Positions 27,025-36,396 are shown, counted from the stretch's first letter. The stretch: DNA of 64,000 nt from Bacteroidaceae bacterium (GCA_017547165.1 JAFYQK010000001.1:221422-285421); one strand, 5' to 3'. Numbers and translations are program-made. Notes: a model not told the origin generated them from the letters alone.

Positions 27025-27813
27025 TCATTTTTCTTTTTCCAAAATTGATTTAATGTGTGGGAAGTGTTTCATGATAGCTTCAAGCGCCTTTAAGTTTTTA
27101 TCGTCGTTTTGTTTTAAATTGATGTTTTTAAGGGATAAATTTAAAGGCTTTCCTATTTCAATTAGTTTGGGCTGCCATCTGGGTACAGGGATAACATAAG
27201 TTCCTTGTGAAATAGCTGCTGTCCAGAACCAAATATCATCTGTTGTTGGGGCTATAGTCATAAACAAATCGGGGTTTAACATTTTTTCGTCAAGTGAGTG
27301 AGGTGGATATAGAACACCACCAACTCCTGTTTGCATAGACAGATGATGTTTAATGCTTCTATTAAAAATAAAATCATACCATTTGTATTTTCTCCAGAAA
27401 CGGTATGGCTTGTGCAATCTGGCTTTTCTTACCCTGTTAGCTATGATGGATGTTGGGTGTTTCTTGTGCCACATAACCAGATTTCGGAGCATGTGCTTGT
27501 GGTATGCTATGTCATCATCGATGGTAACGATGATGTCATCAGGAAAATCCTTGAGTGCAGGTATGAGTTTCTTGTATGAACGTATATCCATTGGATTGAA
27601 CCTGATATCCAAGATATGATATTGTCGTTTTAGGTTTTCAAGTTCATAGGGAATCTTCCCTTCCGGAAATTTTTCGGTGTCGAGATACAAAACGATCTTG
27701 TTTGGAAGGATTGAACCATTTATTATGCTCAAAATCGCCTTTATAGCATAGGGTATGGCTTCTGGAAACGATGTAAGTGATACGATTATATCGGGGTTGG
27801 ATTTGATGTTCAT
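27025..27813 (-). CDS. Glycosyltransferase, GT-A type (paralogue A)
   Basis: 262 residues. Family 2-like nucleotide-sugar binding: IIVSLTSFPEAIPYA at the N-terminus and VTIDDDIAYH (DxD metal motif) near 97. The block GVGGVLYPPHSLDEKMLNPDLF and APTTDDIWFW is shared almost word for word with the upstream gene, so the two are tandem duplicates. The start overlaps the upstream stop by 4 bp. It probably adds a sugar to a surface glycan; donor and acceptor unknown. Last gene of the AT-rich operon. Confidence 0.8.
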   Translation of the reverse strand: MNIKSNPDIIVSLTSFPEAIPYAIKAILSIINGSILPNKIVLYLDTEKFPEGKIPYELENLKRQYHILDIRFNPMDIRSYKKLIPALKDFPDDIIVTIDDDIAYHKHMLRNLVMWHKKHPTSIIANRVRKARLHKPYRFWRKYKWYDFIFNRSIKHHLSMQTGVGGVLYPPHSLDEKMLNPDLFMTIAPTTDDIWFWTAAISQGTYVIPVPRWQPKLIEIGKPLNLSLKNINLKQNDDKNLKALEAIMKHFPHIKSILEKEK

Positions 27814-28595
27814 TGATGTATCTTTCTTTTGATTTCAGGATATTTGTCAAGGATAGCCTTAAGGGTAGAAGCATTAAGGTCTGTTGTGGATTTGAAATTC
27901 AAGGTTTTTAACGACAGTTCGCGTGGTTTGTGTAGTCCGCGTGGTTTATTGTAACCAAATGGGACAGGAATGATGGGGTAGTCATTAGCTACCGCTGCTG
28001 CCCAAAACCAGATATCGTCAGTGGTTGGTGCTATACTTGTAAACAGGGTTGGGTTTAACATCTCGGATTTCAGAGAATGTGGCGGATATAGCACTCCTCC
28101 AACCCCCGTTTGTATGTTAAAAAAACTGCTATGTATCTTTTTAAAGAGAAAATGATACCATCTGAATTTTCTCCATTTGCGATATGCTTTGTCGGGTTTT
28201 ATAAGTTTTGCTCTGTGAGCGAGAATTGCATGTGGAAATTGCTTGTGTAGGTCCAACAAGGCCTGAAGCATATTTTTATGGTATTTCACATCGTCATCAA
28301 TTGTTACGATAATTGCATCGGGGAAATCTATCAGTGCAGGAATAAGTTTTCGATATGACTTTATATCGGTGGGATAGTCGCGTATTTCAAAAATGCTGTT
28401 TTCCTTGCTAATATTTATAATATCATTTAGGATATCTGTTCCGGCAAATTGTGACAGAGTTACATACAGGACAAGTTTGTCAGGCAGTGTATTCCCATAT
28501 AGGATTGAAAGGATAGCTTCTTTTGCATATGGTATTGCTGCCGGGAACGAAGTTAGGGAAACTATAACTTGTGGGGTGTTAGAGTGTCTATTCAT
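27810..28595 (-). CDS. Glycosyltransferase, GT-A type (paralogue B)
   Basis: 262 residues from ATG 28595 (MNRHSNTPQVIVSLTSF), chosen because it aligns with the start of paralogue A; an ATG 21 bp earlier is also possible. Carries VTIDDDVKYH (DxD) and the same GVGGVLYPPHSL and TTDDIWFW blocks as its neighbour. Duplicate of the downstream gene, diverged most in the acceptor-side segments, which suggests they add related sugars in sequence. Confidence 0.8.
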   Translation of the reverse strand: MNRHSNTPQVIVSLTSFPAAIPYAKEAILSILYGNTLPDKLVLYVTLSQFAGTDILNDIINISKENSIFEIRDYPTDIKSYRKLIPALIDFPDAIIVTIDDDVKYHKNMLQALLDLHKQFPHAILAHRAKLIKPDKAYRKWRKFRWYHFLFKKIHSSFFNIQTGVGGVLYPPHSLKSEMLNPTLFTSIAPTTDDIWFWAAAVANDYPIIPVPFGYNKPRGLHKPRELSLKTLNFKSTTDLNASTLKAILDKYPEIKRKIHQ

Positions 28596-28648
28596 GTGAA
28601 CCTGATGTTTGTGCAAATGTCGTTTTTCTTATAGGGTACCAAGACAGG

Positions 28649-29629
28649 TTATGCAAGCAAAATTCTTTCAAAGGGTATTTCATTAACCTTTGCAGCATAT
28701 AGGGGAAACTCTGTAGGATACATTTCTTTAGTTCCTAAAGAGAATATCTTTTTGCTATTAGCAAGCATGTAAAAATCAACGAATGAATTCATGTAAGTAT
28801 TATGGTCTGCATCTGCTGTGCATCCAATATGAACTCTAGTGCCGCCAATAGTGTGGACATAGTCCATAGAACTAACATGAGCAATGAAGAAACTACTGTC
28901 AGAGGTGACAAGTATAGTGGTGTCTGGATATTTGTTATGTAGGGAATCGAGCCCCTTGATACATTGTCTAATTAAGAACATCTTCTCATCTGTATCAGTT
29001 AAAACGGGGTAGTTGTATTCTTTAAAGTCTCCTAATAAATTTTGAAATCTAAAAACTGCGGTAATGTATGGTTTGCCTATCTTTGCAATATTTTCGTCAA
29101 TAATTTCATTTAATGCTCGGGAAGGTTTAAATAGTTCTTTAAACAATCCTCCCCAAGAATAATTAGTGGCGCCTGTTTGATTTATGTATTCCAGGAAATC
29201 GCGATTGCCGTAATAGTGAATTTGTTTGTTTATATGTTTTTTCTTGACAAGTCTTTGTCCATATTCTCCTCTAGCGCGCATTAGGCTTGCGTCCCAAAAG
29301 CATGTGGTATATTCATGATTTTTCAAACGCCAATCATATTCAGCAGGAGCTAAAAAGTCAGATAAATCAAAAGGAAATATGTGTCTTATGCGAAAGTTTA
29401 TGTTTTGCTGCTTACACCATGCATATGTTGATATAATGCCTTTAAATCTGTCGACCATACCTCCAACATAAAAGCCTTTTGTATTGGTTACCATGAATAT
29501 AAGCATGTTTGTGCATGCCTGTTTGTTGGTCCTTATCCAATTGTAGTTTTTTAGCGCATAAAGATATTCGTGTATGCGATGAGATGTTTCTACTATGAAT
29601 TGGTTTTTACTTCGCATAATAGTGAACAA
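28649..29629 (-). CDS. Probable glycosyltransferase of the surface glycan operon (fucosyltransferase-like ending)
   Basis: 326 residues, no family recognised with confidence. Features: a central VFRFQNLLGDF segment, ILVTSDSSFF (nucleotide-sugar-like fold), and a C-terminal SLGTKEMYPTEFPLYAAKVNEIPF. The last stretch recalls alpha-1,2/1,6-fucosyltransferase-type enzymes, in which SGFPYYAAxL is common, but the usual HxRxGD motif was not found. It starts 7 bp after the GT92 gene on the same strand. Confidence 0.5.
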   Translation of the reverse strand: MFTIMRSKNQFIVETSHRIHEYLYALKNYNWIRTNKQACTNMLIFMVTNTKGFYVGGMVDRFKGIISTYAWCKQQNINFRIRHIFPFDLSDFLAPAEYDWRLKNHEYTTCFWDASLMRARGEYGQRLVKKKHINKQIHYYGNRDFLEYINQTGATNYSWGGLFKELFKPSRALNEIIDENIAKIGKPYITAVFRFQNLLGDFKEYNYPVLTDTDEKMFLIRQCIKGLDSLHNKYPDTTILVTSDSSFFIAHVSSMDYVHTIGGTRVHIGCTADADHNTYMNSFVDFYMLANSKKIFSLGTKEMYPTEFPLYAAKVNEIPFERILLA

Positions 29630-29636
29630 AATGTTT

Positions 29637-30509
29637 TTATTCTTCGATATCGTTTAGGTCGTAACGCTCAAAATATCCTAAATCACGTTTGCTGTTTACC
29701 CGAGCACGTCCCCTTGCCCGTTTTGATAAAAATTCTTCATATGACTTAATTGCATAATGATTTATACGGATTACGTCTTGTTGGGGTTTACGTTTTTTTC
29801 TTCCTTGGGTAATAATATTTCCATGTGAGTCAACGGTAGTTCCAATGATGCACGCTGCCTCATGACAACCTATCATTGAACACACGCAACGTGGATTGAC
29901 AATGCTTTTGACATGATGGTTCAGTGGGTGGTCGGGTAGGGAATGTTTTCTGAACCTGTCCATCACCTTGCCAGATTCTTTGCGTTCTGCCCCACTGCTG
30001 CCATATACTAACCAATTGATTTCAACCACAGAGTGGTCTTCAATGCTATTCAGAAAATCAACGATATTTTTATGTTTTATAGGAACAATGAATTCATCAA
30101 GATCTATGATAGCCATCCAGCGTGACTCTAAGCGGTGTCGTTCAAAACAATCGTCGTAGGCTGGGAGTTGCTGTTTGGTCCCTGGCCAAAAAATGTATTC
30201 GACTAATCCTGATTTGATGTAGGGTTCTAAAACTTCCTTTGTGTTATCAGAACTATTGTTGTCATAAATATAAAATTTTTCTGCTCCTTGATTGTGATGC
30301 CAATCGATCCACTCTTTAAAATATACTCCTTCGTTTTTGGCAATTGCGCAAATTGTAAAATAATGTTTGGGCGAGGTGTTTTCCAATTTCATCCTCCGCT
30401 TCAGCCTTATAGCTTTAAAGAGTCCATATCGCAGGATCCCACGCCATTTGTCTCTCAGACGCTTTTGTGGAATTATTCCTGCAATTATTTCGGCGAATAT
30501 CTTTTTCAT
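29637..30509 (-). CDS. Glycosyltransferase family 92 protein
   Basis: 290 residues. A GT92 (DUF23) enzyme: ICAIAKNEGVYFKEWIDWHH, then FYIYDNNSSDNT and the metal site WMAIIDLDEFIVP near 130. GT92 enzymes in animals add galactose to core fucose; bacterial members act on surface polysaccharide or LPS. The C-terminal part includes KRKPQQDVIRINHYAIKSYEEF, usual for the family. The start overlaps the stop of the Stealth gene by 4 bp. Confidence 0.82.
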   Translation of the reverse strand: MKKIFAEIIAGIIPQKRLRDKWRGILRYGLFKAIRLKRRMKLENTSPKHYFTICAIAKNEGVYFKEWIDWHHNQGAEKFYIYDNNSSDNTKEVLEPYIKSGLVEYIFWPGTKQQLPAYDDCFERHRLESRWMAIIDLDEFIVPIKHKNIVDFLNSIEDHSVVEINWLVYGSSGAERKESGKVMDRFRKHSLPDHPLNHHVKSIVNPRCVCSMIGCHEAACIIGTTVDSHGNIITQGRKKRKPQQDVIRINHYAIKSYEEFLSKRARGRARVNSKRDLGYFERYDLNDIEE

Positions 30510-31498
30510 ACTTCAAAACTCGACTTATGTGGCAAAATATGTTCAAAGGCCAGAATGATGTTTTGGGTTACTTCTTCGTATTTGCGAATGTGTATGTTGT
30601 CATTAAGGCAAATTAGTTTATATTGCTGATTGCGAATAGCTTTGATGGCTTGTTTGGATTTTATCATCAACGGAAACATTTGGGTGTCGCAATAAGTATT
30701 GTAGGGTTCGAAATTTCCCTTACAGATTTGCCATGTTCGAAATAGTTCTGGGGTGTAATCGTTCAATGCCCTGAATTTGTTTACAGAGGTTTCACTCAAT
30801 TCTTTGCCTGCAGCACTCCAAACTTCTTCAAATGTTTGTTTGAGATATGGCTGTGCGTTGTGCGGAGTACGTAATGTGATAAACTTGCTGTAGGGTTTTA
30901 GAATATAGTTCCATATGGTCTTTTTACCATAACTTGAGTGAAACCACTTGTTGTGGTGGCATTTCAATACTTCTTTCTTGTTAAAATGACGGTTAATGAT
31001 TCTTATGTTGTTTTTTATACGAACATACCATTGTGACCATGAGGGATTATATTGAAAAGTGGCAATGTCGCACGGAAGGCCATTTTTGAAAAAGCGTTCG
31101 GGGGTGATGCCTTGAATGATAAAGAAATCGTCATTGAAATAAACAAAATGCTCAGCCAAACCAGGTATCTTGTGAATATAGCGCTCAATAACCACTGAGT
31201 TGTAGGTTGGCAGGTATTGTGCTGGAATAAAGTCTTTGTGGTCGATAATGTTAATTTTGGAATTGCTTATGTCAAGCCAATTGGGTATTTGACAGCAGGT
31301 GACGAAATGAATTTTGCGAACCCATGGCGCAAATTTCTCCACTCCACGGAACCAATATCTAAGAAACCCATTGTCACGAAAACGTGCTTTAGATACCCCG
31401 TTAGATGTATTTTGGGGGTTGTTGGAATATTTATTAAATTCGGCCTGCCACTTGGGGTCTGTCATGTCAACCCATGTTATAACAAAATCAATGTCCAT
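30506..31498 (-). CDS. Stealth family capsular sugar-phosphate transferase
   Basis: 330 residues. All four Stealth regions are present: CR1 IDFVITWVDMTDPKW at the N-terminus; CR2 ARFRDNGFLRYWFRGVEKF through YFNDDFFI; CR3 with RTPHNAQPYLKQTF; CR4 near the C-terminus (LICLND). Stealth enzymes transfer a sugar-1-phosphate to make phosphodiester-linked polymers, as in meningococcal and other capsules, and resemble the human GlcNAc-1-phosphotransferase. It follows the acyltransferase by 3 bp, so a phosphodiester-linked surface glycan attached to or made with lipid A is a fair inference. Confidence 0.88.
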   Translation of the reverse strand: MDIDFVITWVDMTDPKWQAEFNKYSNNPQNTSNGVSKARFRDNGFLRYWFRGVEKFAPWVRKIHFVTCCQIPNWLDISNSKINIIDHKDFIPAQYLPTYNSVVIERYIHKIPGLAEHFVYFNDDFFIIQGITPERFFKNGLPCDIATFQYNPSWSQWYVRIKNNIRIINRHFNKKEVLKCHHNKWFHSSYGKKTIWNYILKPYSKFITLRTPHNAQPYLKQTFEEVWSAAGKELSETSVNKFRALNDYTPELFRTWQICKGNFEPYNTYCDTQMFPLMIKSKQAIKAIRNQQYKLICLNDNIHIRKYEEVTQNIILAFEHILPHKSSFEV

Positions 31499-31501
31499 AT
31501 G

Positions 31502-32377
31502 TTAAGTGTTGTATTTTGCATGTTTGAAGCGATTGTGTGTCCAAAGATATAGTTCAGGACACATGCAGATCATTTCTTCAAGTAAATCGTAATAAATACT
31601 GGTTAGTTTGTAATCGTCTAAATTTTGAGCATTTTCATGCATTTTTATGAATTCTGCTTCATAAAAACCTCTTTTTTTGCGTGTTACTTTAACAAACCAT
31701 GGCTCGTAATCATAACGTTTTATAATCTTTTCTGTACCAACTAGAACTGGGGTTGTATGATTAAGGAAATGCAAAAAGTGTTTTGCATCTTTTTTTGTGG
31801 GTGATTGGTCTGCTATAAAACCAATAGTACAAACATTACCTAAATTGGCTTGTGTGTTCACAAATCGTGCAGTTTTCCTCATTTCAATATTTGATGAACC
31901 CATACGCCCTCGTATTGTAAGCATCAATTGGTCAAGTGTCTTATTACGTAATTCATGATAGATTTGTGCTCCTATAATATTAGAGTCTAACCATATAGGC
32001 AACGAAGAGATCCACTCCCAATTTCCATAATGTCCCAAAAATAAAGCTATTGACTTCCCGCTTCTTTGAGAAACCTTTATATCCTCGACATTTTTAAACT
32101 TCATATGTAGTTTAATGTCTTTGGGAGATATGGTGTATAATTTTATTGTTTCTAATATTAAATCGCAAAAATGTTGATAAAATTTTGTTTCTATTGAAAT
32201 AATCTCTTTAGTGCTTTTTTGTGGAAAGGATTCAATTAAATTTTTTCGAACTAATTTACGTCGATATCTGAATAGGTTGTAGACTATGGTATATAGACAG
32301 TTTGATATAATATATAGAATGCTGAACGGTATGTATGATATTAACTTAATGACAAAAGACAGGAGTAAGTACAGCAT
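31502..32377 (-). CDS. Lipid A acyltransferase (LpxL/HtrB family)
   Basis: 291 residues. Adds a secondary acyl chain to lipid A at the cytoplasmic face of the inner membrane. N-terminal membrane anchor (about 1-36), then the catalytic H-x4-E motif in GHYGNWEW near 120 and FIADQSP near 192. First gene of the AT-rich glycan operon: a minus-strand TATCTTTG element lies at 32399-32406, 22 bp before the ATG. The lower GC compared with the manA side suggests acquisition of the operon as a block. Confidence 0.88.
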   Translation of the reverse strand: MLYLLLSFVIKLISYIPFSILYIISNCLYTIVYNLFRYRRKLVRKNLIESFPQKSTKEIISIETKFYQHFCDLILETIKLYTISPKDIKLHMKFKNVEDIKVSQRSGKSIALFLGHYGNWEWISSLPIWLDSNIIGAQIYHELRNKTLDQLMLTIRGRMGSSNIEMRKTARFVNTQANLGNVCTIGFIADQSPTKKDAKHFLHFLNHTTPVLVGTEKIIKRYDYEPWFVKVTRKKRGFYEAEFIKMHENAQNLDDYKLTSIYYDLLEEMICMCPELYLWTHNRFKHAKYNT

Positions 32378-32398
32378 GGTAAAATCTTTTTCTCATTG

Positions 32399-32406
32399 CA
32401 AAGATA
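32399..32406 (-). promoter_or_regulatory. -7 element of the glycan operon
   Basis: TATCTTTG on the minus strand close to the acyltransferase ATG (32377); no matching -33. Confidence 0.5.
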
Positions 32407-32512
32407 TAAAAAAAGAATTATTTTGTGTAGGTTGAGTGGATAAATGATATTATCTGTTTTCTGCCAATTATATAAATCCCCAATTGACTAACACAGGAAA
32501 TAAGAACGATAA

Positions 32513-32544
32513 TTTGTTTATTTGGATTCTTAATCGTATCTTTG
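32513..32544 (+). promoter_or_regulatory. Promoter of manA
   Basis: TTTG (32513-32516), 20-nt spacer, TATCTTTG (32537-32544). It overlaps a TTG at 32542 that would otherwise be taken as the start, so translation must begin at ATG 32563 or 32566. Confidence 0.75.
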
Positions 32545-32562
32545 CGATGTTTTTATAGAATC

Positions 32563-33534
32563 ATGATGTTATACCCTTTTTTGTTTGAAGCAAATTTATT
32601 CCCAATAGTATGGGGAGGAAATCGCCTTAAAAAGATTAAGGAGATGTCCGAAATTAATGAACCTATCGGTGAAAGCTGGGAGGTTAGTGCTTTGGCAGAA
32701 AGAGAGTCAATTGTGGCAAATGGTTCACTTAAAGGTTGTAATTTAAGAGAATTAGTTGACCAATATGGCGCTTCTTTGTTGGGTGAAGCTGTCTACAAGA
32801 AATATGGTAAGGAATTTCCTTTACTTGTGAAGTTTATTGATGCAGAGACAGATTTAAGCATCCAGGTACACCCTAATGATGAACTGGCTAGAGAGCGTCA
32901 TGCTTGTATGGGCAAAACAGAGATGTGGTATATTGTTGATGCTATGCCAGGGGCTTATCTATATGCTGGTTTTTCCAAGGAAATTAGCACAGAGGAATAT
33001 TGCCAAAGAATAGATGATGGGTCTATTTGTGATGTCTTAAATAAATACGAGGTAAAAAAGGGCGATGTGCTCTATATACCTTCAGGGTGTGTACATTCCA
33101 TATGTGCAGGAATCTTTTTAGTGGAGGTGCAGCAGAGTTGTGATGTTACGTATCGTCTGTTTGACTATGGCAGAAAGGATATGAATGGTGAACTTAGAGA
33201 GTTGCATACTGACTTGGCAATTGATGCTTTGAGCCTCAGTCCAACACATAATTGTTTCATACCTTACGACAACAACCAAAATGATGTTGATTTGTTGTGT
33301 AAGTGTGATTATTTTACGGTAAGGCATTTGCACTTTGATTCACCTCAGACTTATAGGGTCAAGGAGGGGGATTCTTTCGTGATCTATGTGTGCATCAATG
33401 GGGAATGTATGGTTGGAGACTCAATTTTGCTTGAACATGGAAGAAGTTGTCTTGTTCCTGCTTCCTGCAAGGATATTAACATTACGGTAGGTGATGGTGA
33501 GGTGGAGTTGCTGGAGGTTTTTGTTTCGATATAG
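32563..33534 (+). CDS. manA: Class I mannose-6-phosphate isomerase
   Basis: 323 residues (MMLYPFLFEANLFPIVWGGNRL). Interconverts mannose-6-phosphate and fructose-6-phosphate, linking glycolysis to GDP-mannose and GDP-fucose. Zinc-site segments: VHPND near 105 (LSIQVHPNDELA) and the IPSGCVHSI block near 170, with EVQQSCDVTYRLFDY after it. Length matches short bacterial class I enzymes. Transcribed away from the glycan operon, which may use the mannose-derived sugars it provides. Confidence 0.9.
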   Translation: MMLYPFLFEANLFPIVWGGNRLKKIKEMSEINEPIGESWEVSALAERESIVANGSLKGCNLRELVDQYGASLLGEAVYKKYGKEFPLLVKFIDAETDLSIQVHPNDELARERHACMGKTEMWYIVDAMPGAYLYAGFSKEISTEEYCQRIDDGSICDVLNKYEVKKGDVLYIPSGCVHSICAGIFLVEVQQSCDVTYRLFDYGRKDMNGELRELHTDLAIDALSLSPTHNCFIPYDNNQNDVDLLCKCDYFTVRHLHFDSPQTYRVKEGDSFVIYVCINGECMVGDSILLEHGRSCLVPASCKDINITVGDGEVELLEVFVSI

Positions 33535-33600
33535 AACTAAGGTCTTCCAATCCCTTCCACCCAAAAGAGTTGTATCACTTATTATTTATCAAAGTCAGGT

Positions 33601-34275
33601 CTAAGGTGCCACAATGTGTGCGCAATAGTTTTCGACTCTAAACTTGATGTTGGTGCCACAGAATTCGAAACTATAGATTCTTGTAGTGTCGTCTTGATAA
33701 TGTGGACGTGGATCGCCTGCCAGAATGCCTTCAATTGCTTTCCATTGGCGTTCGGTGAAATTGTACTGCTTGCTGACAGATTCCTCGATGATGACTTGAA
33801 GGTTGTTGGTCTGCACTTCTGTGGTCCAACCTGATGTTGCCTCTGGATGCGAGTCGGTGAATGGCAGATATGGTTTGATATCCAGAATGGGTGTGCCGTT
33901 CATAAGGTCTGCTCCTTCAATATGTATGACAGGTCCATCTGGTGTGTCAAGTTCTATTTTTGTTATGCGTACTGAAGAGAGACCAATATTGTTGGGCCTG
34001 AATGGCGAACGTGTGGCCCACACCCCCATTCGTTTGTTACCTCCAAGTCTGGGGGGGCGTACTGTGGGAGACCATTTGTTGTTGTGAGCTTCGCTGAAAT
34101 CCCATAGGAGCCATATATGCGAGAAACCTTCCAGACCGCGTAGTGCCTCGATGTTGCGGTATTCCGGACAGAATACAATTTTTGCATCCAGACCTTCGAC
34201 CAACCCGCTTTGGCGGGGAACTCCGAATTTGGTGTCAAAATCGTTATGGATGTGTGCTATGGTAATCATAGACAA
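33601..34275 (-). CDS. trmO: tRNA (N6-threonylcarbamoyladenosine-37) methyltransferase TrmO
   Basis: 224 residues. Methylates t6A37 in threonine tRNAs using S-adenosylmethionine. Family blocks: IAHIHNDFDTKFGVPRQSGL, FSHIWLLWDF, RMGVWATRSPFRPNNIGLS, and ILDIKPYLPFTDS. The start overlaps the end of the DUF554 gene by 10 bp. Size and motifs match full-length TrmO with its C-terminal extension. Confidence 0.92.
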   Translation of the reverse strand: MSMITIAHIHNDFDTKFGVPRQSGLVEGLDAKIVFCPEYRNIEALRGLEGFSHIWLLWDFSEAHNNKWSPTVRPPRLGGNKRMGVWATRSPFRPNNIGLSSVRITKIELDTPDGPVIHIEGADLMNGTPILDIKPYLPFTDSHPEATSGWTTEVQTNNLQVIIEESVSKQYNFTERQWKAIEGILAGDPRPHYQDDTTRIYSFEFCGTNIKFRVENYCAHIVAP

Positions 34276-34982
34276 ATAGATTCTATAAAGTGTTTGGCGA
34301 TAAAGAATAATATTGGCACAAAGAGTGAGGGCAGAAGGTTTAATGTCTTACAATCCTTGATGCCCAGGATAGCGAGTCCGGAGGCGGCAATCAGTGTTCC
34401 GCCAACTATGCTCATCTCACAAATCATTTCCTCAGGTATAATGTTGCCAAATAGCTTTGCTATCATATACCATGAGCTTTGCCAACAGAAGAGTACGGGA
34501 GCTGCCCAAACCATGCCATAGCCATAAGTAGTGGCAAGTGCGGCACTAGTTACGAGGTCTAGTGTGGCATTGGTGAGTAGAAATGTCTCGTCTCCCATGA
34601 GGGCACTATTTATTGGGCCCAGTATGCTTAGTGTGCCGATACAATATAGCAGTATTCCTGTAGACAGTCCTTGTGCAAGGTCCTTGCCAGAGTGTGTCTT
34701 GTTGCTCTTCTGCTTTAACTTTTCCACAAGAGTATCAAATCTGCCTGACAGATTGAGCATAGTACCCAGAAGTGAGCCTATAGACAAAGATATGATAAAG
34801 AGTATGGGATACTGGCTCTTGGGCATGTTGTTGCAAACGGCATTAAATCCAAGTGCAAGGGAGGCAAGTCCCATTGCGGTGTACAAGACGTTTTGCCACT
34901 GTGGGCGGATGCGTTGTTTCAGTACTGCCCCAGCAATACTGCCGATGAGGATTGTACAGGTGTTTACTATTGTGCCGAGCAT
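34266..34982 (-). CDS. DUF554 membrane protein
   Basis: 238 residues, six to seven membrane helices. The start MLGTIVNTCTILIGSIAGAV and GIGTLSILGPINSALMGD (near 117) are typical of DUF554 (YdfK/YqgA-type) proteins. Function is unknown; a transporter role has been suggested for relatives. Probably co-transcribed with trmO. Confidence 0.85.
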   Translation of the reverse strand: MLGTIVNTCTILIGSIAGAVLKQRIRPQWQNVLYTAMGLASLALGFNAVCNNMPKSQYPILFIISLSIGSLLGTMLNLSGRFDTLVEKLKQKSNKTHSGKDLAQGLSTGILLYCIGTLSILGPINSALMGDETFLLTNATLDLVTSAALATTYGYGMVWAAPVLFCWQSSWYMIAKLFGNIIPEEMICEMSIVGGTLIAASGLAILGIKDCKTLNLLPSLFVPILFFIAKHFIESICL

Positions 34983-35115
34983 GTTAAAAACGGGGTACGG
35001 AAAATAGAAAGGTGAAAAATTGTTTATATGAGAAGTTGGAGACTGCTTAAATTGAGGGGCCTTAGAGAAGGATATTGTGGAACCAAAGCAACAAAACGGA
35101 CAGTACTCTCGTTCC

Positions 35116-35601
35116 CTATATTTCTATTACTTCCAGGTCTTTGAATAGCTTGCCGTCAATAGAGAAGCGAACAAGTGTACGGACTGTGTGCCAACCTTGA
35201 ATACCTGCTGAACCGGGATTGATGTGGAGGCAGGATAGAATGGGGTCGTATTGTACCTTGAGAATATGACTGTGACCACTGATGAACAGGTTGGGTAAGG
35301 TGGAATAAAGTGTCTTGCGTATGCGAGGGTCGTATTTACCAGGATAACCACCTATGTGTGTCATCAAAATTTTTGCATCTTCGCATTGCCATGACAAAGT
35401 CTCACTATAAAGCTGGCGAAGCTCTCCTCCGTCAATGTTTCCATATACGGCTTTGAAAGGAGCAATCTCTTGCAAACGCATGGCCAAGTCAAGTGAACCT
35501 ATGTCGCCGGCATGCCAAATTTCATCACATTCGCCCAAATACTTGATATAGCGGTCATCCCAATATCCATGGGTGTCAGAGAGAAGACCTATCCTTTTCA
35601 T
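35116..35601 (-). CDS. Metallophosphoesterase (YfcE/MJ0936 type)
   Basis: 161 residues. Calcineurin-like phosphodiesterase with all metal-binding motifs: LLSDTHGYWDDRY (D-x-H), HAGDIGS (GD), YGNIDG (GN[HD]), LMTHIGGYPGKYD and SGHSHILKV (GHxH). Small cytosolic members cleave phosphodiesters such as cyclic nucleotides in vitro; the physiological substrate is not known. It starts 10 bp after tyrA, as the tail of the aromatic operon. Confidence 0.88.
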   Translation of the reverse strand: MKRIGLLSDTHGYWDDRYIKYLGECDEIWHAGDIGSLDLAMRLQEIAPFKAVYGNIDGGELRQLYSETLSWQCEDAKILMTHIGGYPGKYDPRIRKTLYSTLPNLFISGHSHILKVQYDPILSCLHINPGSAGIQGWHTVRTLVRFSIDGKLFKDLEVIEI

Positions 35602-35611
35602 CGTCTTAGAA

Positions 35612-36385
35612 TTAGTCTATGTTTTTGCGGATTTTAGACAAATATGCATTCATGGCCGTCTCGTCTTTATCGTCTATGATTTGTATCAATTGTTTGAGTT
35701 CGGCTCGAATGTTCTCCACATGGTTCTTTGTGCGTGGGTTAAACAGAATCTCACGAAGAAGGGTGTCGTCTTCTGATAATACTCCACGGGCAATTTTGTG
35801 ATGTCGTTTGAAAGTTGTTCCTGGTGCATCCTGGTGTTTCATTACTGCTGAGAATACGAATGTACTGACAAATGGAACTGACAATGAATATGCCATAGCT
35901 TCGTCGTGCTCGTCAAAAGAGTATTCGTGTACATTGAGTCCAAGACGGCGGTAAAGGTCAAGAAAAAATATTCGTCCCATATAGTCGCCTTGGTTAATGA
36001 CAATGGCATTCTCTGTGCTAAGTTTGCCAAGATTGGCAAAAGTGGGACCAAACATTGGATGTGTGCTGACATAGCGCATGCCGGTCTGTTCGTAAAAATC
36101 GAGAAAACCACTCTTCACACTGGATATATCGCTGATTATACAATCTTTGGGTAGATAAGGGATTACTTCATTAAATACGGAAAGAGTGTATTTGAGAGTA
36201 ACTGCATTGATAACGAGTTCGGGGCGGAAATCCTGAATCTCCTGCATGGTTGTGAAACGACGTGTGTTATATAAATAACGCATGCGTTTTTGGTCTACTT
36301 CATATACGGCGCATTCGTGGTCAAAACAGAGTGTGTCCGTAAAGAAGCTTCCCATCTTGCCTGCACCAAGGATAAGTATTCTCAT
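35612..36385 (-). CDS. tyrA: Prephenate dehydrogenase
   Basis: 257 residues. Oxidises prephenate to 4-hydroxyphenylpyruvate for tyrosine. The Rossmann motif ILGAGKMGSFFTDTL opens the protein; SDISSVKSGFLDFYE and HPMFGP (active-site region) follow. Shorter than fused TyrA proteins; the chorismate mutase activity lies in the next gene upstream in the operon. Confidence 0.9.
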   Translation of the reverse strand: MRILILGAGKMGSFFTDTLCFDHECAVYEVDQKRMRYLYNTRRFTTMQEIQDFRPELVINAVTLKYTLSVFNEVIPYLPKDCIISDISSVKSGFLDFYEQTGMRYVSTHPMFGPTFANLGKLSTENAIVINQGDYMGRIFFLDLYRRLGLNVHEYSFDEHDEAMAYSLSVPFVSTFVFSAVMKHQDAPGTTFKRHHKIARGVLSEDDTLLREILFNPRTKNHVENIRAELKQLIQIIDDKDETAMNAYLSKIRKNID

Positions 36386-36396
36386 CTCCAGAATGA

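Noticed and set aside
32542-32562. TTG start for manA at 32542
   Set aside because: It overlaps the -7 promoter element, so it would lie upstream of the transcript start.
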